Positions 26,481 through 34,091 of a stretch of 55,160 nucleotides of DNA are shown here, piece after piece. Below the pieces are notes generated by a model. That model saw only the letters and a program-made list of their open reading frames with translations, ran no database searches and was not told the DNA's origin. Position 1 is the first letter of the stretch, and each line of letters starts with the position of its first letter. This DNA is from Pseudonocardiaceae bacterium (GTDB lineage: Bacteria; Actinomycetota; Actinomycetes; Mycobacteriales; Pseudonocardiaceae), in the NCBI GenBank assembly GCA_009379845.1, contig WHSZ01000038.1, positions 1 through 55,160 on the forward strand, given 5' to 3'. The position numbers and the translations under genes are program-made.

Positions 26481-27701
26481 GTGGTGAGCATGGGGACCGC
26501 GCCGGCACGGGACGTTCTGCCGCGTGCCGGGTTGCGGCGGGTGCTGGTGACCCTGTGCGTCACCGAGATCACCAGCTGGGGCGTGCTCTATTACGCCTTC
26601 CCCGTGCTGGCCGGGGACATCACCGCGGACACCGGCTGGCCGACCGCGGCCATCACCGCGGCGTTGTCGGCCAGCCAGCTGGTGGCCGCGCTGGTGGGGA
26701 TTCCGGTCGGCGGGTGGCTCGACAGGCGCGGTCCGCGCGGGGTGATGACCGGTGGGTCGGTGCTGGCGGTGCCGTCGGTGGTCGCGATCGCCACGGCACC
26801 GAATCTGGTGTGGTTCCTCGCCGCGTGGCTGCTGGCCGGGGTGGCGATGGGCGCGGTGCTCTATCCACCCGCGTTCGCCGCACTGACCCGCTGGCACGGA
26901 CCCGAGCGGGTCCGCGCGTTAACCATCCTGACGTTGGCGGCCGGGCTGGCGAGCACCGTGTTCGCGCCACTGACGGCCGCATTGTCGGCACGGCTGGACT
27001 GGCGGGCCACCTACCTGGTACTGGCCGGAATCCTTGCGGTGGTCACGATTCCCGGCCACTGGTGGGGTCTGCGGTTGCCCTGGCCCGAGCAGCCGGTCGC
27101 CGAGCCGCGGCACCGCAACGCCCATCCGGGGCGGATAGCGCGCAGCCGCGCGTTCGTCACGCTCACCGTGGCGTTGAGCCTTGCCGCATTCGCCACCTTC
27201 GCCGTCGTGATCAACCTCGTGCCGTTGCTGGCCGAACGGGGCGTGGACACCGGCACAGCCGCGCTCGCACTCGGGCTCGGTGGCGCGGGGCAAGTCGCCG
27301 GCCGGCTTGGCTACGCCACCCTGGCCCGCCACACCACCGTGCGGACACGCACCGCGCTGATCGTGCTCGCCATGGCGGTGACCACAGCCGCGCTGGGTGT
27401 GCTCACATCGGTCGCCGTGCTGATCGTCACGGCGGTACTCGCCGGGATGGCGCGCGGCGTGTTCACGCTCCTACACGCCACCGCGGTCACCGACCGGTGG
27501 GGACCGCGGTATTACGGTCAACTCACCGGCCTGCTCTCCGCACCGCTGACGATCACCATGGCGCTGGCCCCGTTCGCCGGTGCCGCCCTGGCGAGCCTGC
27601 TGGGCGGCTACGCGACCACCTTTCTCGTTCTCGGCGCGGTCGCCGTCGCCGCCGCCGGCCTCTCGCTTGCCACAAACCCGGAAAGGAACCCCGAACAATG
27701 A
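26481..27701 (+). CDS. MFS transporter, 12-TM, arsenical-island efflux candidate
   Basis: This 406-residue major facilitator has twelve hydrophobic helices. The first helix reads VTLCVTEITSWGVLYYAFPV, the cytoplasmic loop 2-3 motif is PVGGWLDRRGPRGVMTGGSV, and a second-half loop is GQVAGRLGYATLARHT. The gene begins right at the stop of the flavoprotein gene and overlaps the next start. It most likely exports the product of the flavoproteins or the acetylated arsenical; the substrate is inferred only from its neighbours. The GTG at 26481 is used; ATG at 26490 is an alternative. Confidence 0.83.
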   Translation: MVSMGTAPARDVLPRAGLRRVLVTLCVTEITSWGVLYYAFPVLAGDITADTGWPTAAITAALSASQLVAALVGIPVGGWLDRRGPRGVMTGGSVLAVPSVVAIATAPNLVWFLAAWLLAGVAMGAVLYPPAFAALTRWHGPERVRALTILTLAAGLASTVFAPLTAALSARLDWRATYLVLAGILAVVTIPGHWWGLRLPWPEQPVAEPRHRNAHPGRIARSRAFVTLTVALSLAAFATFAVVINLVPLLAERGVDTGTAALALGLGGAGQVAGRLGYATLARHTTVRTRTALIVLAMAVTTAALGVLTSVAVLIVTAVLAGMARGVFTLLHATAVTDRWGPRYYGQLTGLLSAPLTITMALAPFAGAALASLLGGYATTFLVLGAVAVAAAGLSLATNPERNPEQ

Positions 27702-28771
27702 CCGATGGCGACGCTCTGGTGATCGGTGGCGGGCAGGCTGGCTTGGCCACCGCCCATGCGTTGCGGCGCGCCGGTTCCAGGCCAATCGTGCTTGAGGCCG
27801 GCCCGGAACCCGTGGGGTCGTGGCCGGCCTACTACGACAGCCTCACTCTCTTCTCCCCGGGCCGCTACAGCGCTCTGCCCGGCATGGCCTTTCCCGGCGA
27901 CCCCGAGCACTACCCGCAGCGCGACGAGGTCATCGACTACCTGCGTCGCTACGCCAGGAACCTCGATGTCGACATCCGCACCGGCCACCACGTGGCCACC
28001 GTGTCCCGCGACGGCACCCGTTTCGTGGCCCACGTTCAGAACGGTGACGCGTTCACCGCGCCGATCCTGATCGCCGCGACCGGCGCGTTCAGCCGTCCCC
28101 ATCGGCCGGCACTGCCCGGCCTGGCGAGCTTCACCGGCACCGTGCTGCACACCAGCGACTACCGCGAACCCACCCGCTTCGCCGGACAGCGCGTCGTCGT
28201 GGTCGGCGCCGCTAACTCCGCGGTGCAGATCGGCGCGGAACTGGCCGGGCACGCCACGGTAACCCTGGCCACCCGCCACCCCGTGAAGTTCGCGCCACAG
28301 CGCCCGCTTGGACGCGACGTGCACTTCTGGTCCGTGGTCACCGGCTTCGATCACCTGCCCATCGGGCACCTACTACGCACCCCGCCGTCCATGCCGGTTA
28401 ACGACGACGGCCGCTACCGCGCCGCCATCGGCGCAGGGCGACCCGATCAGCGCCGGATGTTCACCCACATCGACGGCGACATCCTCACTTGGCCCGATGG
28501 CACCCGCGAACACGTCGACACGATCGTCCTGGCCACCGGTTACCGTCCTGAACTGTCCTATCTGGAAGGACTCGATGCGCTCGCGCCCGATGGAACGCCG
28601 TGGCACAAGCGCGGACTGTCCGCCACCGTCCCGGGACTGGGCTACGTCGGATTGGAGTGGCAGCGCAGCTTCGCATCCGCCACCTTGCGCGGCGTCGATC
28701 GTGACGCCCACTATCTCGTCCGCCGCGCTGGGCTGCCATCTTCAATCGGCCTGGGTCAATCCAGCGCCTAG
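27698..28771 (+). CDS. ArsO-like FAD-dependent monooxygenase/flavoprotein
   Basis: This 357-residue FMO-like flavoprotein has an FAD motif ALVIGGGQAGLATAHALRRA, the loop WPAYYDSLTLFSPGRYSALP and an NADPH motif VVVVGAANSAVQIGAELAGH, with ATGYRPELSYL near the end. This pattern, with SLTLFSPxRYSxLPG, is that of ArsO proteins encoded beside arsR in actinomycete arsenic operons, for example Streptomyces FR-008 arsRBOCT. GAAAGGAA precedes the ATG, which overlaps the MFS stop (ATGA). The chemistry of ArsO remains uncertain; oxidation of trivalent arsenicals is the working idea. Confidence 0.75.
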   Translation: MTDGDALVIGGGQAGLATAHALRRAGSRPIVLEAGPEPVGSWPAYYDSLTLFSPGRYSALPGMAFPGDPEHYPQRDEVIDYLRRYARNLDVDIRTGHHVATVSRDGTRFVAHVQNGDAFTAPILIAATGAFSRPHRPALPGLASFTGTVLHTSDYREPTRFAGQRVVVVGAANSAVQIGAELAGHATVTLATRHPVKFAPQRPLGRDVHFWSVVTGFDHLPIGHLLRTPPSMPVNDDGRYRAAIGAGRPDQRRMFTHIDGDILTWPDGTREHVDTIVLATGYRPELSYLEGLDALAPDGTPWHKRGLSATVPGLGYVGLEWQRSFASATLRGVDRDAHYLVRRAGLPSSIGLGQSSA

Positions 28772-28876
28772 CCTGAACGCATGACACTGTCGGTGCCGAA
28801 CCGCGGAGAATTTTAGGCGTCGACTTCACCGTTCGTTCACGCTTGACTGATCAGCAGGCAACGGGCTGACCGACGA

Positions 28877-29407
28877 TCACGGCGTAGCGGTTGGATCGGG
28901 CATCGGGTTGAGCCGTTGCTTCTGCTGCTGGTGCCATCCGTAGCGGGTAACGCCTCGAGGCTTGTACACGGAGAGAATCGTGGCAGTGAGCAACACGATG
29001 AAGCCGCCGATGGAATGGGGAAGCGTGCCGGGTTGGTCGCGCGGATCGGAAACCCGCAGCGCGGCGTCCGCGAGTTGGCTGATTGTCCGCGTCTCGATCA
29101 ACAAAACCGTGGCCGCGAGCAGGGTGAGCAAGAGTTTGGTCAATACCCAGTAGTGGCGAAACAAGCCCCAGGGCGTTCCGAGTGCGTTGATGATCCCGAT
29201 CAGTACCGCCGCGAGCGCCAGAGGGACGACGGCCGTATAGGTGATCATCTCCATCGCCAGGTAGGCGACGCGCACGAGCTCGACGTCCGAACTCGTCACG
29301 GCAGTGACGTCAAGACCGATATAGACGGCCACTGCGCCGAGCCATCCGACAGAGGTCGCGATGTGCGTCGTGAGCACGGCCTTGCGGACGCGGGGCGACA
29401 TGGTCAT
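28877..29407 (-). CDS. Four-helix integral membrane protein (DUF2269-like)
   Basis: This 176-residue protein has four predicted transmembrane helices: VLTTHIATSVGWLGAVAVYI, the segment from AYLAMEMITYTAVVPLALAA, LTKLLLTLLAATVLLIE, and SIGGFIVLLTATILSVYKPR. The HIxxSVGWLGA first helix resembles DUF2269/CopD-like small membrane proteins, some of which carry haem or copper. The ATG at 29407 overlaps the stop of the upstream small membrane protein (ATGA), implying coupled translation. The pair is divergent from a TetR gene, its likely regulator. Function unknown. Confidence 0.7.
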   Translation of the reverse strand: MTMSPRVRKAVLTTHIATSVGWLGAVAVYIGLDVTAVTSSDVELVRVAYLAMEMITYTAVVPLALAAVLIGIINALGTPWGLFRHYWVLTKLLLTLLAATVLLIETRTISQLADAALRVSDPRDQPGTLPHSIGGFIVLLTATILSVYKPRGVTRYGWHQQQKQRLNPMPDPTATP

Positions 29408-29676
29408 CAGGCGGCCCGCAGTGACCCGTCGAGGCCATGCACGTCTTGGCCGGCCGCTGCGTACTGACCCATGACCGTGGCCGAGGCGGTGTCGCCGGCC
29501 GACAGGTGGCGTCCGGGGCCATGCTCTCCGCCAATGCCGCTGAGCTTCAGCACGACGAATACCAGGATCAGCAGACCGGCAACGATCGCGGCCACCTTGA
29601 CCCAACGAGGCATCCGCGGCGGCAACGTGTGTTCGGTGTTGTGTGCGGTACCGGTGTGGCGGGATGGGTCAGCCAT
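29407..29676 (-). CDS. Small single-span membrane protein
   Basis: This 89-residue protein has one transmembrane helix at about 25-45 (WVKVAAIVAGLLILVFVVLK), a His-rich N-terminal part in the cytosol (HTGTAHNTEHTLPP) and an external tail with GGEHGPGRH. GAGGAGAGGAG precedes the ATG. It is the first gene of a two-gene operon with a four-helix membrane protein and overlaps it by one codon. The His clusters hint at metal binding, but no family is recognised. Confidence 0.65.
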   Translation of the reverse strand: MADPSRHTGTAHNTEHTLPPRMPRWVKVAAIVAGLLILVFVVLKLSGIGGEHGPGRHLSAGDTASATVMGQYAAAGQDVHGLDGSLRAA

Positions 29677-29745
29677 GCCCGTCTCCTCTCCTCATGCCTC
29701 GGCGTCAACAGAGTTTATCGAGACATGTTGTATTAATCAAAGCAT

Positions 29746-29774
29746 AGTGTCTACACTCAGTCGTCTCGTATAGT
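29746..29774 (+). promoter_or_regulatory. Divergent TetR promoter/operator region
   Basis: AGTGT-CT-ACACT is a perfect 5-bp inverted repeat at 29746-29757, followed by TATAGT at 29769-29774, a good -10 box only a few bases before the TetR start. That makes the TetR message nearly leaderless. A bound dimer would sit just upstream of the -10, and 70 bases before the small membrane protein gene on the other strand. Confidence 0.5.
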
Positions 29775-29780
29775 GTGATC

Positions 29781-30365
29781 ATGCCGAGGCTGTGGACGGA
29801 GACGATCGAGGCACATCGTCGTGAGGTACGTGAGGCGATCTTGGACGCCACCGCGGCGCTGGTCACCGAGCGCGGGTTGCTGTCGGTGACCATGTCGGAG
29901 ATCGCCGAGCGGGCCGGCATCGGCAGGGCGACGCTGTACAAGTACTTCCCAGACGTCGAAGCCGTCCTGGATGCGTGGCATCAGCACCAGATCAGCAGGC
30001 ACCTCGACCAACTCGCGGAGCTTCGACGCCAGGACGGCGACGCCGGTCAGCGGCTTGAAGCGGTGTTGGAGGCTTACGCCTTCATTTGCTACAGACGCGC
30101 CTCCCACGAGCACCCCGGCTCCGAACTCGCGGCGGTGCTGCATCGGGGCCTGCACGTCACGCGGGCGGAGCACCAGGTACGGACCATGGTGACCGAGCTG
30201 GTGGCCGAAGCCGCACAGGATGGCCACATCCGGAGCGACGTCTCCCCCGGGGAGCTCGCAGACTATTGCTTGCACGCCCTTGCGGCTGCCGGCAACCTGT
30301 CGTCGAAGGCTGCGGTTCGCCGCCTCGCCACTGTCACCATGACCGGGCTGCGTATGCCGCACTGA
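29781..30365 (+). CDS. TetR-family transcriptional regulator
   Basis: This 194-residue protein has a canonical TetR HTH at about 13-60: REAILDATAALVTERGLLSV, then MSEIAERAGIGRATLYKYFP. An all-helical effector domain follows, with two Cys. The ATG at 29781 (MPRLWTETI) is preferred over the GTG at 29775. It is divergent from the two membrane protein genes, which are its probable targets. It converges on the flavin reductase gene with 12 bases between stops. Confidence 0.85.
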   Translation: MPRLWTETIEAHRREVREAILDATAALVTERGLLSVTMSEIAERAGIGRATLYKYFPDVEAVLDAWHQHQISRHLDQLAELRRQDGDAGQRLEAVLEAYAFICYRRASHEHPGSELAAVLHRGLHVTRAEHQVRTMVTELVAEAAQDGHIRSDVSPGELADYCLHALAAAGNLSSKAAVRRLATVTMTGLRMPH

Positions 30366-30377
30366 ATGCGGGCTCGG

Positions 30378-30887
30378 TCACGGGTGGGCGAGCCGGTGGA
30401 AAGAGCGACGGAAGTACACGGCCGGGAGATCCCAGCCGAGCTGGGTGTTGTCAGCCTGTCCGATAAGGATCGTGTGGTCGCCGGCGTCGCACAGGGAGCG
30501 AGTGGTGCATTCCAACGCCGCACAGTACCGGTGCAGCAAGGGGAGACCGCGCTCGTTCGCGTGGAAATCGCCGGTGGCGAACTTGTCGGCTCCGTGGGTG
30601 GCGAAACGGATAGCCAGCTCGGCATGGTCCGGGTGTATGACGTGCACCAGCCAGGATCGGGCGTCGACAAACGCGGGATGGCATTGGGCATCTTTCGCCA
30701 GGCACACCAGCACCGCCGGTGGATCGGCTGACAGCGAGCAAAACGACGTGGCGGTGAACCCCCACCATGCGCCACCGCGGTCGGTGGTCGTCACGATCGT
30801 TACTCCGCTCGGGAACGAGGCCATCGCCTCCCGGAACCGAGCCACGTGCTGATCGTCGATCGGTGCGGTCTGATTCCGTGCGGCCAT
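30378..30887 (-). CDS. Flavin reductase (HpaC/DIM6-NTAB type), monooxygenase partner
   Basis: This 169-residue FMN-binding split-barrel protein supplies reduced flavin to a partner oxygenase. FPSGVTIVTTTDRGGAWWGF, then TATSFCSLSADPPAVLVCL is the family core, with ATSF and DPP as the flavin site. A GDHTILIGQ strand and YFRRSFHRL end complete the fold. The ATG at 30887 follows GAGGAGG. Its start lies inside the RibBA-like gene by 88 bases, so the two are coupled. The luciferase-like oxygenase encoded 3 kb upstream on the same strand is the likely client. Confidence 0.87.
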   Translation of the reverse strand: MAARNQTAPIDDQHVARFREAMASFPSGVTIVTTTDRGGAWWGFTATSFCSLSADPPAVLVCLAKDAQCHPAFVDARSWLVHVIHPDHAELAIRFATHGADKFATGDFHANERGLPLLHRYCAALECTTRSLCDAGDHTILIGQADNTQLGWDLPAVYFRRSFHRLAHP

Positions 30888-31948
30888 GACGTGTCCTCCT
30901 CTTCGGCGACCGTTCGGCGGCCGACCAACGGGTCGGGTATTCCGAGGTCGGCGAGGATGAGCGCGGCGGTGGCACCGTCTCGCGGCTCTGTCTGGCATCC
31001 TTTGCGGTTCGGGCAGGTCAGCGGTGGGTCGGGTTCGTCCGTGGGGCGGCGCAGGTAGCGCAGTGCGCCACGGCCCTTCGTGGCGATCGCCGTCAAGCCG
31101 GCATCCAGTCGCTGGCGGCAGAGACAGCCGAGCGTGCCTAGCACGGTGCCGGCCGGGCACTCGTGGTGCAGCCACACCGAAACGTGCTGCCCGTCGCCGA
31201 GGTTTCCCATCGTCAGGGCGACATGTCTGGAGCCATCCGGCCACGAGTCGTAGCTGATCGCCCGGAAGGTTCCGAGCTGCGTGGGAACGGCTTCCTCCGT
31301 GGAGCGGATCAAGCGTGCTTCGGTACGTCGGCGATACCGGACCAGATCGGTGACCGTGACGAGCCGCATATCGTGTCGGCCGGCGAAGGCCCGCAACTCG
31401 TCGCGGCGGGCGAGTTCGCCTCGATCCTCTGTGGACACTACGTCGCTGAGAACACCGGCTGGCGGCAACCCAGCCAATGCGGCGAGATCCGCGGCTGCTT
31501 CACATCGGCCGGGTCGGCGCAGCACTCCGCCGTCCGGCACGCACAACGGCACGACGTGCCCTGGGCGGGCGAGCGCATCAGCCGTGGCATGCGGATCAGC
31601 GAGCACACGAATCGTCCTGGCACGGTCGCTCGCCGAGATCCCGGTGGTCACGCCGTCCCGAGCGTCCACCGACACCCGCTGACCGGCACATGGTCCGCCG
31701 TGATCGCCACCTGACATCGGCGGGAGATTCAGCCGATCGCAGTGTGCCTGGATCAACGGCACCTGGACGAATCCCGTGGTGTGCCTGATCGTAAAGGCGA
31801 TCAGCGGTGCGGTCGCGGTACCCGCCGCGCACACCACGCTGCCCACCGCGGGGTCGGCGGCGTCCTCGAGTACCACGACCGGCTTGCCCGCCGCGATATC
31901 GGACGCCACCAGCGACACACCGTCCACTCTGTCCATCCGCTCGCTCAC
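30800..31948 (-). CDS. RibBA-like paralogue with degenerate active sites
   Basis: This 382-residue fusion carries a DHBP-synthase (RibB) half (about 5-200) and a GTP-cyclohydrolase-II (RibA) half (about 205-350). The RibB core is recognisable from SVDARDGVTTGISASDRART, yet the catalytic DREDEGD region reads EDAADPAVGS and the GHTEA site reads GRCEA. In RibA the zinc cysteines remain (HHECPAGTVLGTLGCLC), but the QEGR-G-I-G-L substrate loop is absent and the C-terminus stops short. It is therefore unlikely to make riboflavin precursors normally. It might bind flavin precursors, act as a scaffold, or be decaying. It is divergent from LysR and overlaps the flavin reductase gene. Confidence 0.75.
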   Translation of the reverse strand: MSERMDRVDGVSLVASDIAAGKPVVVLEDAADPAVGSVVCAAGTATAPLIAFTIRHTTGFVQVPLIQAHCDRLNLPPMSGGDHGGPCAGQRVSVDARDGVTTGISASDRARTIRVLADPHATADALARPGHVVPLCVPDGGVLRRPGRCEAAADLAALAGLPPAGVLSDVVSTEDRGELARRDELRAFAGRHDMRLVTVTDLVRYRRRTEARLIRSTEEAVPTQLGTFRAISYDSWPDGSRHVALTMGNLGDGQHVSVWLHHECPAGTVLGTLGCLCRQRLDAGLTAIATKGRGALRYLRRPTDEPDPPLTCPNRKGCQTEPRDGATAALILADLGIPDPLVGRRTVAEEEDTSWPHGIRPHRSTISTWLGSGRRWPRSRAE

Positions 31949-32007
31949 CCGACCTGTCCATGTGCCGGTGCTGGTGTTTCCGCTCGCGACTGCGCACCAT
32001 GGTGAGC

Positions 32008-33018
32008 ATGAGTGCGACCCCGGAACTGCGTCACCTTCGCGCGTTCGTGACGGTTGCCGAAGAGCTGAGTTTCTCTCGTGCCGCTCGGCGGTTGCACATC
32101 GCGCAGCAGGCGCTGAGCAGCCAGATACGGCAGATGGAGAAAGGGCTCGAGGTGCAGCTGTTCCAGCGCACCACCAGGAAGGTCGAGCTGACCCAGGCCG
32201 GGCGAACGCTGCTGGCGCACGCGCTGCCCATACTCAAATCGTTCGACATCGCGTGTGAACAGACTCGGCGAGCCTACTCCGGCGAGATCGGCCAGCTGTC
32301 CATCGCGTACACCCCGACGGTCGCGGCGGAGGCACTGCCGAAGCTCATGCTCGAGATGCATAGGCAACATCCGGACGTGAGCATGCGGGCATGCGAGATG
32401 TGGCAGGCGGAGTCGGTTGCCGCGGTTGACGAGGGACGGTTCGACATCGGGTTCGCGCGCTGCCCGAAAATCCGTGGCGACCTGGAATGTGTGAGCATCC
32501 GGGAGGAGCCACTCGGCATCGTCCTTGGCTCCGCGCACCCCCTTGCCAGCACGGATATCGTGCGGGTGGCCGATCTCGCCGACGAGACGCTGACCATCTG
32601 GCCGCGGTCGCTCTCGCCCGGCTTCTACGACCGCGTGGTTGAGGCATTGCGCGCGCATCGTTTCGACGGCCCGATCCACGAGTTCGAGAACCTCGGCTCC
32701 GGTGTGCTGTTCAGCGATACGGCGGCGCGGGTCAAGGTGGCGGAGTGCCGGGCATTCTCGGTTGCCTTTCCCCGGCAATACGAGTCCCTGCCGCCAGGCT
32801 ATGTGTGGCGAGCACTGGAGCCCGCGCCGACCGTGCCGCTGCACATGTTCTGGAAGCGGGCCGGTGGCGCGACCGTGTCGAAGCTTGTGGCGGTGGCACG
32901 GCACGTGTCCCGGCGGGAGTTGTGGATGGCGCCGGAACCGCGCGGCGACGACGGGAGTCTGGTCGCGGCGCCGGGTACCGGCACGAAGGGCGCCCTGCGC
33001 GCGCTTCCGGATGCGTGA
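32008..33018 (+). CDS. LysR-family transcriptional regulator
   Basis: This 336-residue regulator starts with the LysR HTH (ELRHLRAFVTVAEELSFSRA, then ARRLHIAQQALSSQIRQMEK) in residues 5-65. A periplasmic-binding-protein-like effector domain follows (from LSIAYTPTVAAEALPKLM onward). Several upstream ATG/GTG codons are in frame; the one at 32008 gives the usual LysR N-terminus, with 31999 as alternative. It is divergent from the RibBA-like/flavin reductase genes with a gap of about 60 bases, the arrangement expected of a LysR activator of a catabolic cluster with an aromatic or acid inducer. Confidence 0.87.
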   Translation: MSATPELRHLRAFVTVAEELSFSRAARRLHIAQQALSSQIRQMEKGLEVQLFQRTTRKVELTQAGRTLLAHALPILKSFDIACEQTRRAYSGEIGQLSIAYTPTVAAEALPKLMLEMHRQHPDVSMRACEMWQAESVAAVDEGRFDIGFARCPKIRGDLECVSIREEPLGIVLGSAHPLASTDIVRVADLADETLTIWPRSLSPGFYDRVVEALRAHRFDGPIHEFENLGSGVLFSDTAARVKVAECRAFSVAFPRQYESLPPGYVWRALEPAPTVPLHMFWKRAGGATVSKLVAVARHVSRRELWMAPEPRGDDGSLVAAPGTGTKGALRALPDA

Positions 33019-33039
33019 GGTCATCGGTGACCGCCGTGC

Positions 33040-33975
33040 TCATGCCAGGCAGCGCAGCGGCCGGCCGTCGTTGAAGCTGACCATCTCGTCCACGATCGCG
33101 TCGTAGTCGAGCGGGGTTCCGAGCGCTTCCCCTCGCAACTCCGAGTAGGCACGGTGCAGGTTCCCCACCAACCGTTCGCTGTCCGTCCACTCCGCGAACC
33201 TCCCGAGGTCGGCGGCGTGTGCCGCTTCGAGTGGCGGCACCCCGGCATCGAACGACGTGCGCGCGAGATCCTGGACGAACTCGAGGTAGTCGAGCTGGTC
33301 GCGGATCACCTCTGGCCCGCAGAGCGTGCCGTGTCCGGGCACGATGGTGGAGGCGCCGTACTCCTGGAGGCTCCTCAGCGAGCGCTTCAGCCCTTCGATC
33401 GATCCCATCACCACGAACGGTGTGCCGCCGTGGAATACCAGATCGCCGGCGAACAGCAACCCGAGTTCCTCGACCCACGCCGTGATGTCGTTGTTGGTGT
33501 GCGCGGGTGCCTCCGTCGCGCGCAGCTCGACCCGGTAGTCGTCGCAGTACACGGTCAGGCTGTCCTGGAACGTCACGAACGGTGGCATCACGCGGATTTC
33601 GCCGAAGTCCACGCCGGGGAACCATTTGGTTGTTTCCAGCCCCGTCGCGAGCACGGCCTCTCGGCAGCGCTGGTGACCGATCACTACGGCATCCGGGAAC
33701 GCGAAGTTGCCGTACGTGTGGTCACCGTGGTGGTGGGTGTTGACGATGGTGTGCACTCGCTTGTCGGTCAGACCGGCGAGCGTTTTGGACAGCGCGCGGG
33801 CCCTGCTGACGGTGAACACGGTATCCACCAGGAGGGCCCCTGTGCGACCGACGAATATCCCGCAGTTGTTGAGGCCCCAGCTGCCATCGAGCTGCACGTA
33901 GGTGTAGAAACCGTTGCCAAGGTCCTGCACGGTGGGGGCCGGCACGCGGTCTGCCGCGTCTTTGACGGTGGTCAT
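33040..33975 (-). CDS. Metallo-beta-lactamase-fold hydrolase
   Basis: This 311-residue MBL-fold enzyme has the metal motif NTHHHGDHTYGN at about 79-90 (HxHxDH), a third His in EAPAHTNNDITAW and the bridging Asp in LLFAGDLVFHGG, with the last His in IVPGHGTLCGP. It probably hydrolyses a thioester, lactone or ester in the pathway. The ATG follows AAGGAGT. It is the last gene before the LysR stop on the opposite strand and is preceded (116 bases) by the luciferase-like oxygenase on the same strand. Dedicated cluster membership is inferred from context. Confidence 0.85.
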   Translation of the reverse strand: MTTVKDAADRVPAPTVQDLGNGFYTYVQLDGSWGLNNCGIFVGRTGALLVDTVFTVSRARALSKTLAGLTDKRVHTIVNTHHHGDHTYGNFAFPDAVVIGHQRCREAVLATGLETTKWFPGVDFGEIRVMPPFVTFQDSLTVYCDDYRVELRATEAPAHTNNDITAWVEELGLLFAGDLVFHGGTPFVVMGSIEGLKRSLRSLQEYGASTIVPGHGTLCGPEVIRDQLDYLEFVQDLARTSFDAGVPPLEAAHAADLGRFAEWTDSERLVGNLHRAYSELRGEALGTPLDYDAIVDEMVSFNDGRPLRCLA

Positions 33976-34091
33976 GATCGGTACTCCTTCGGTGGTCGCT
34001 GTTTCGGCCAGGCCCGCCCTTCCTGTGCGCGGGGGTCGCCGACGACCGTCGTCGCGGTCGCCGACTACCTCGAACCCGTGGAATTCGCGAA

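Noticed and set aside
26159..27697. Open frame running through the MFS gene ahead of the ArsO-like gene
   Set aside because: Arg/Gly-rich nonsense from the MFS gene in another frame; the real start of the ArsO-like protein is the ATG at 27698.
30800..31948. Housekeeping riboflavin biosynthesis gene ribBA
   Set aside because: Key residues of both enzymes are lost and no ribE/ribH genes accompany it.
33040..33975. Class B beta-lactamase resistance gene
   Set aside because: The HxHxDH motif is shared by all MBL hydrolases. There is no signal peptide and it lies in a catabolic cluster.
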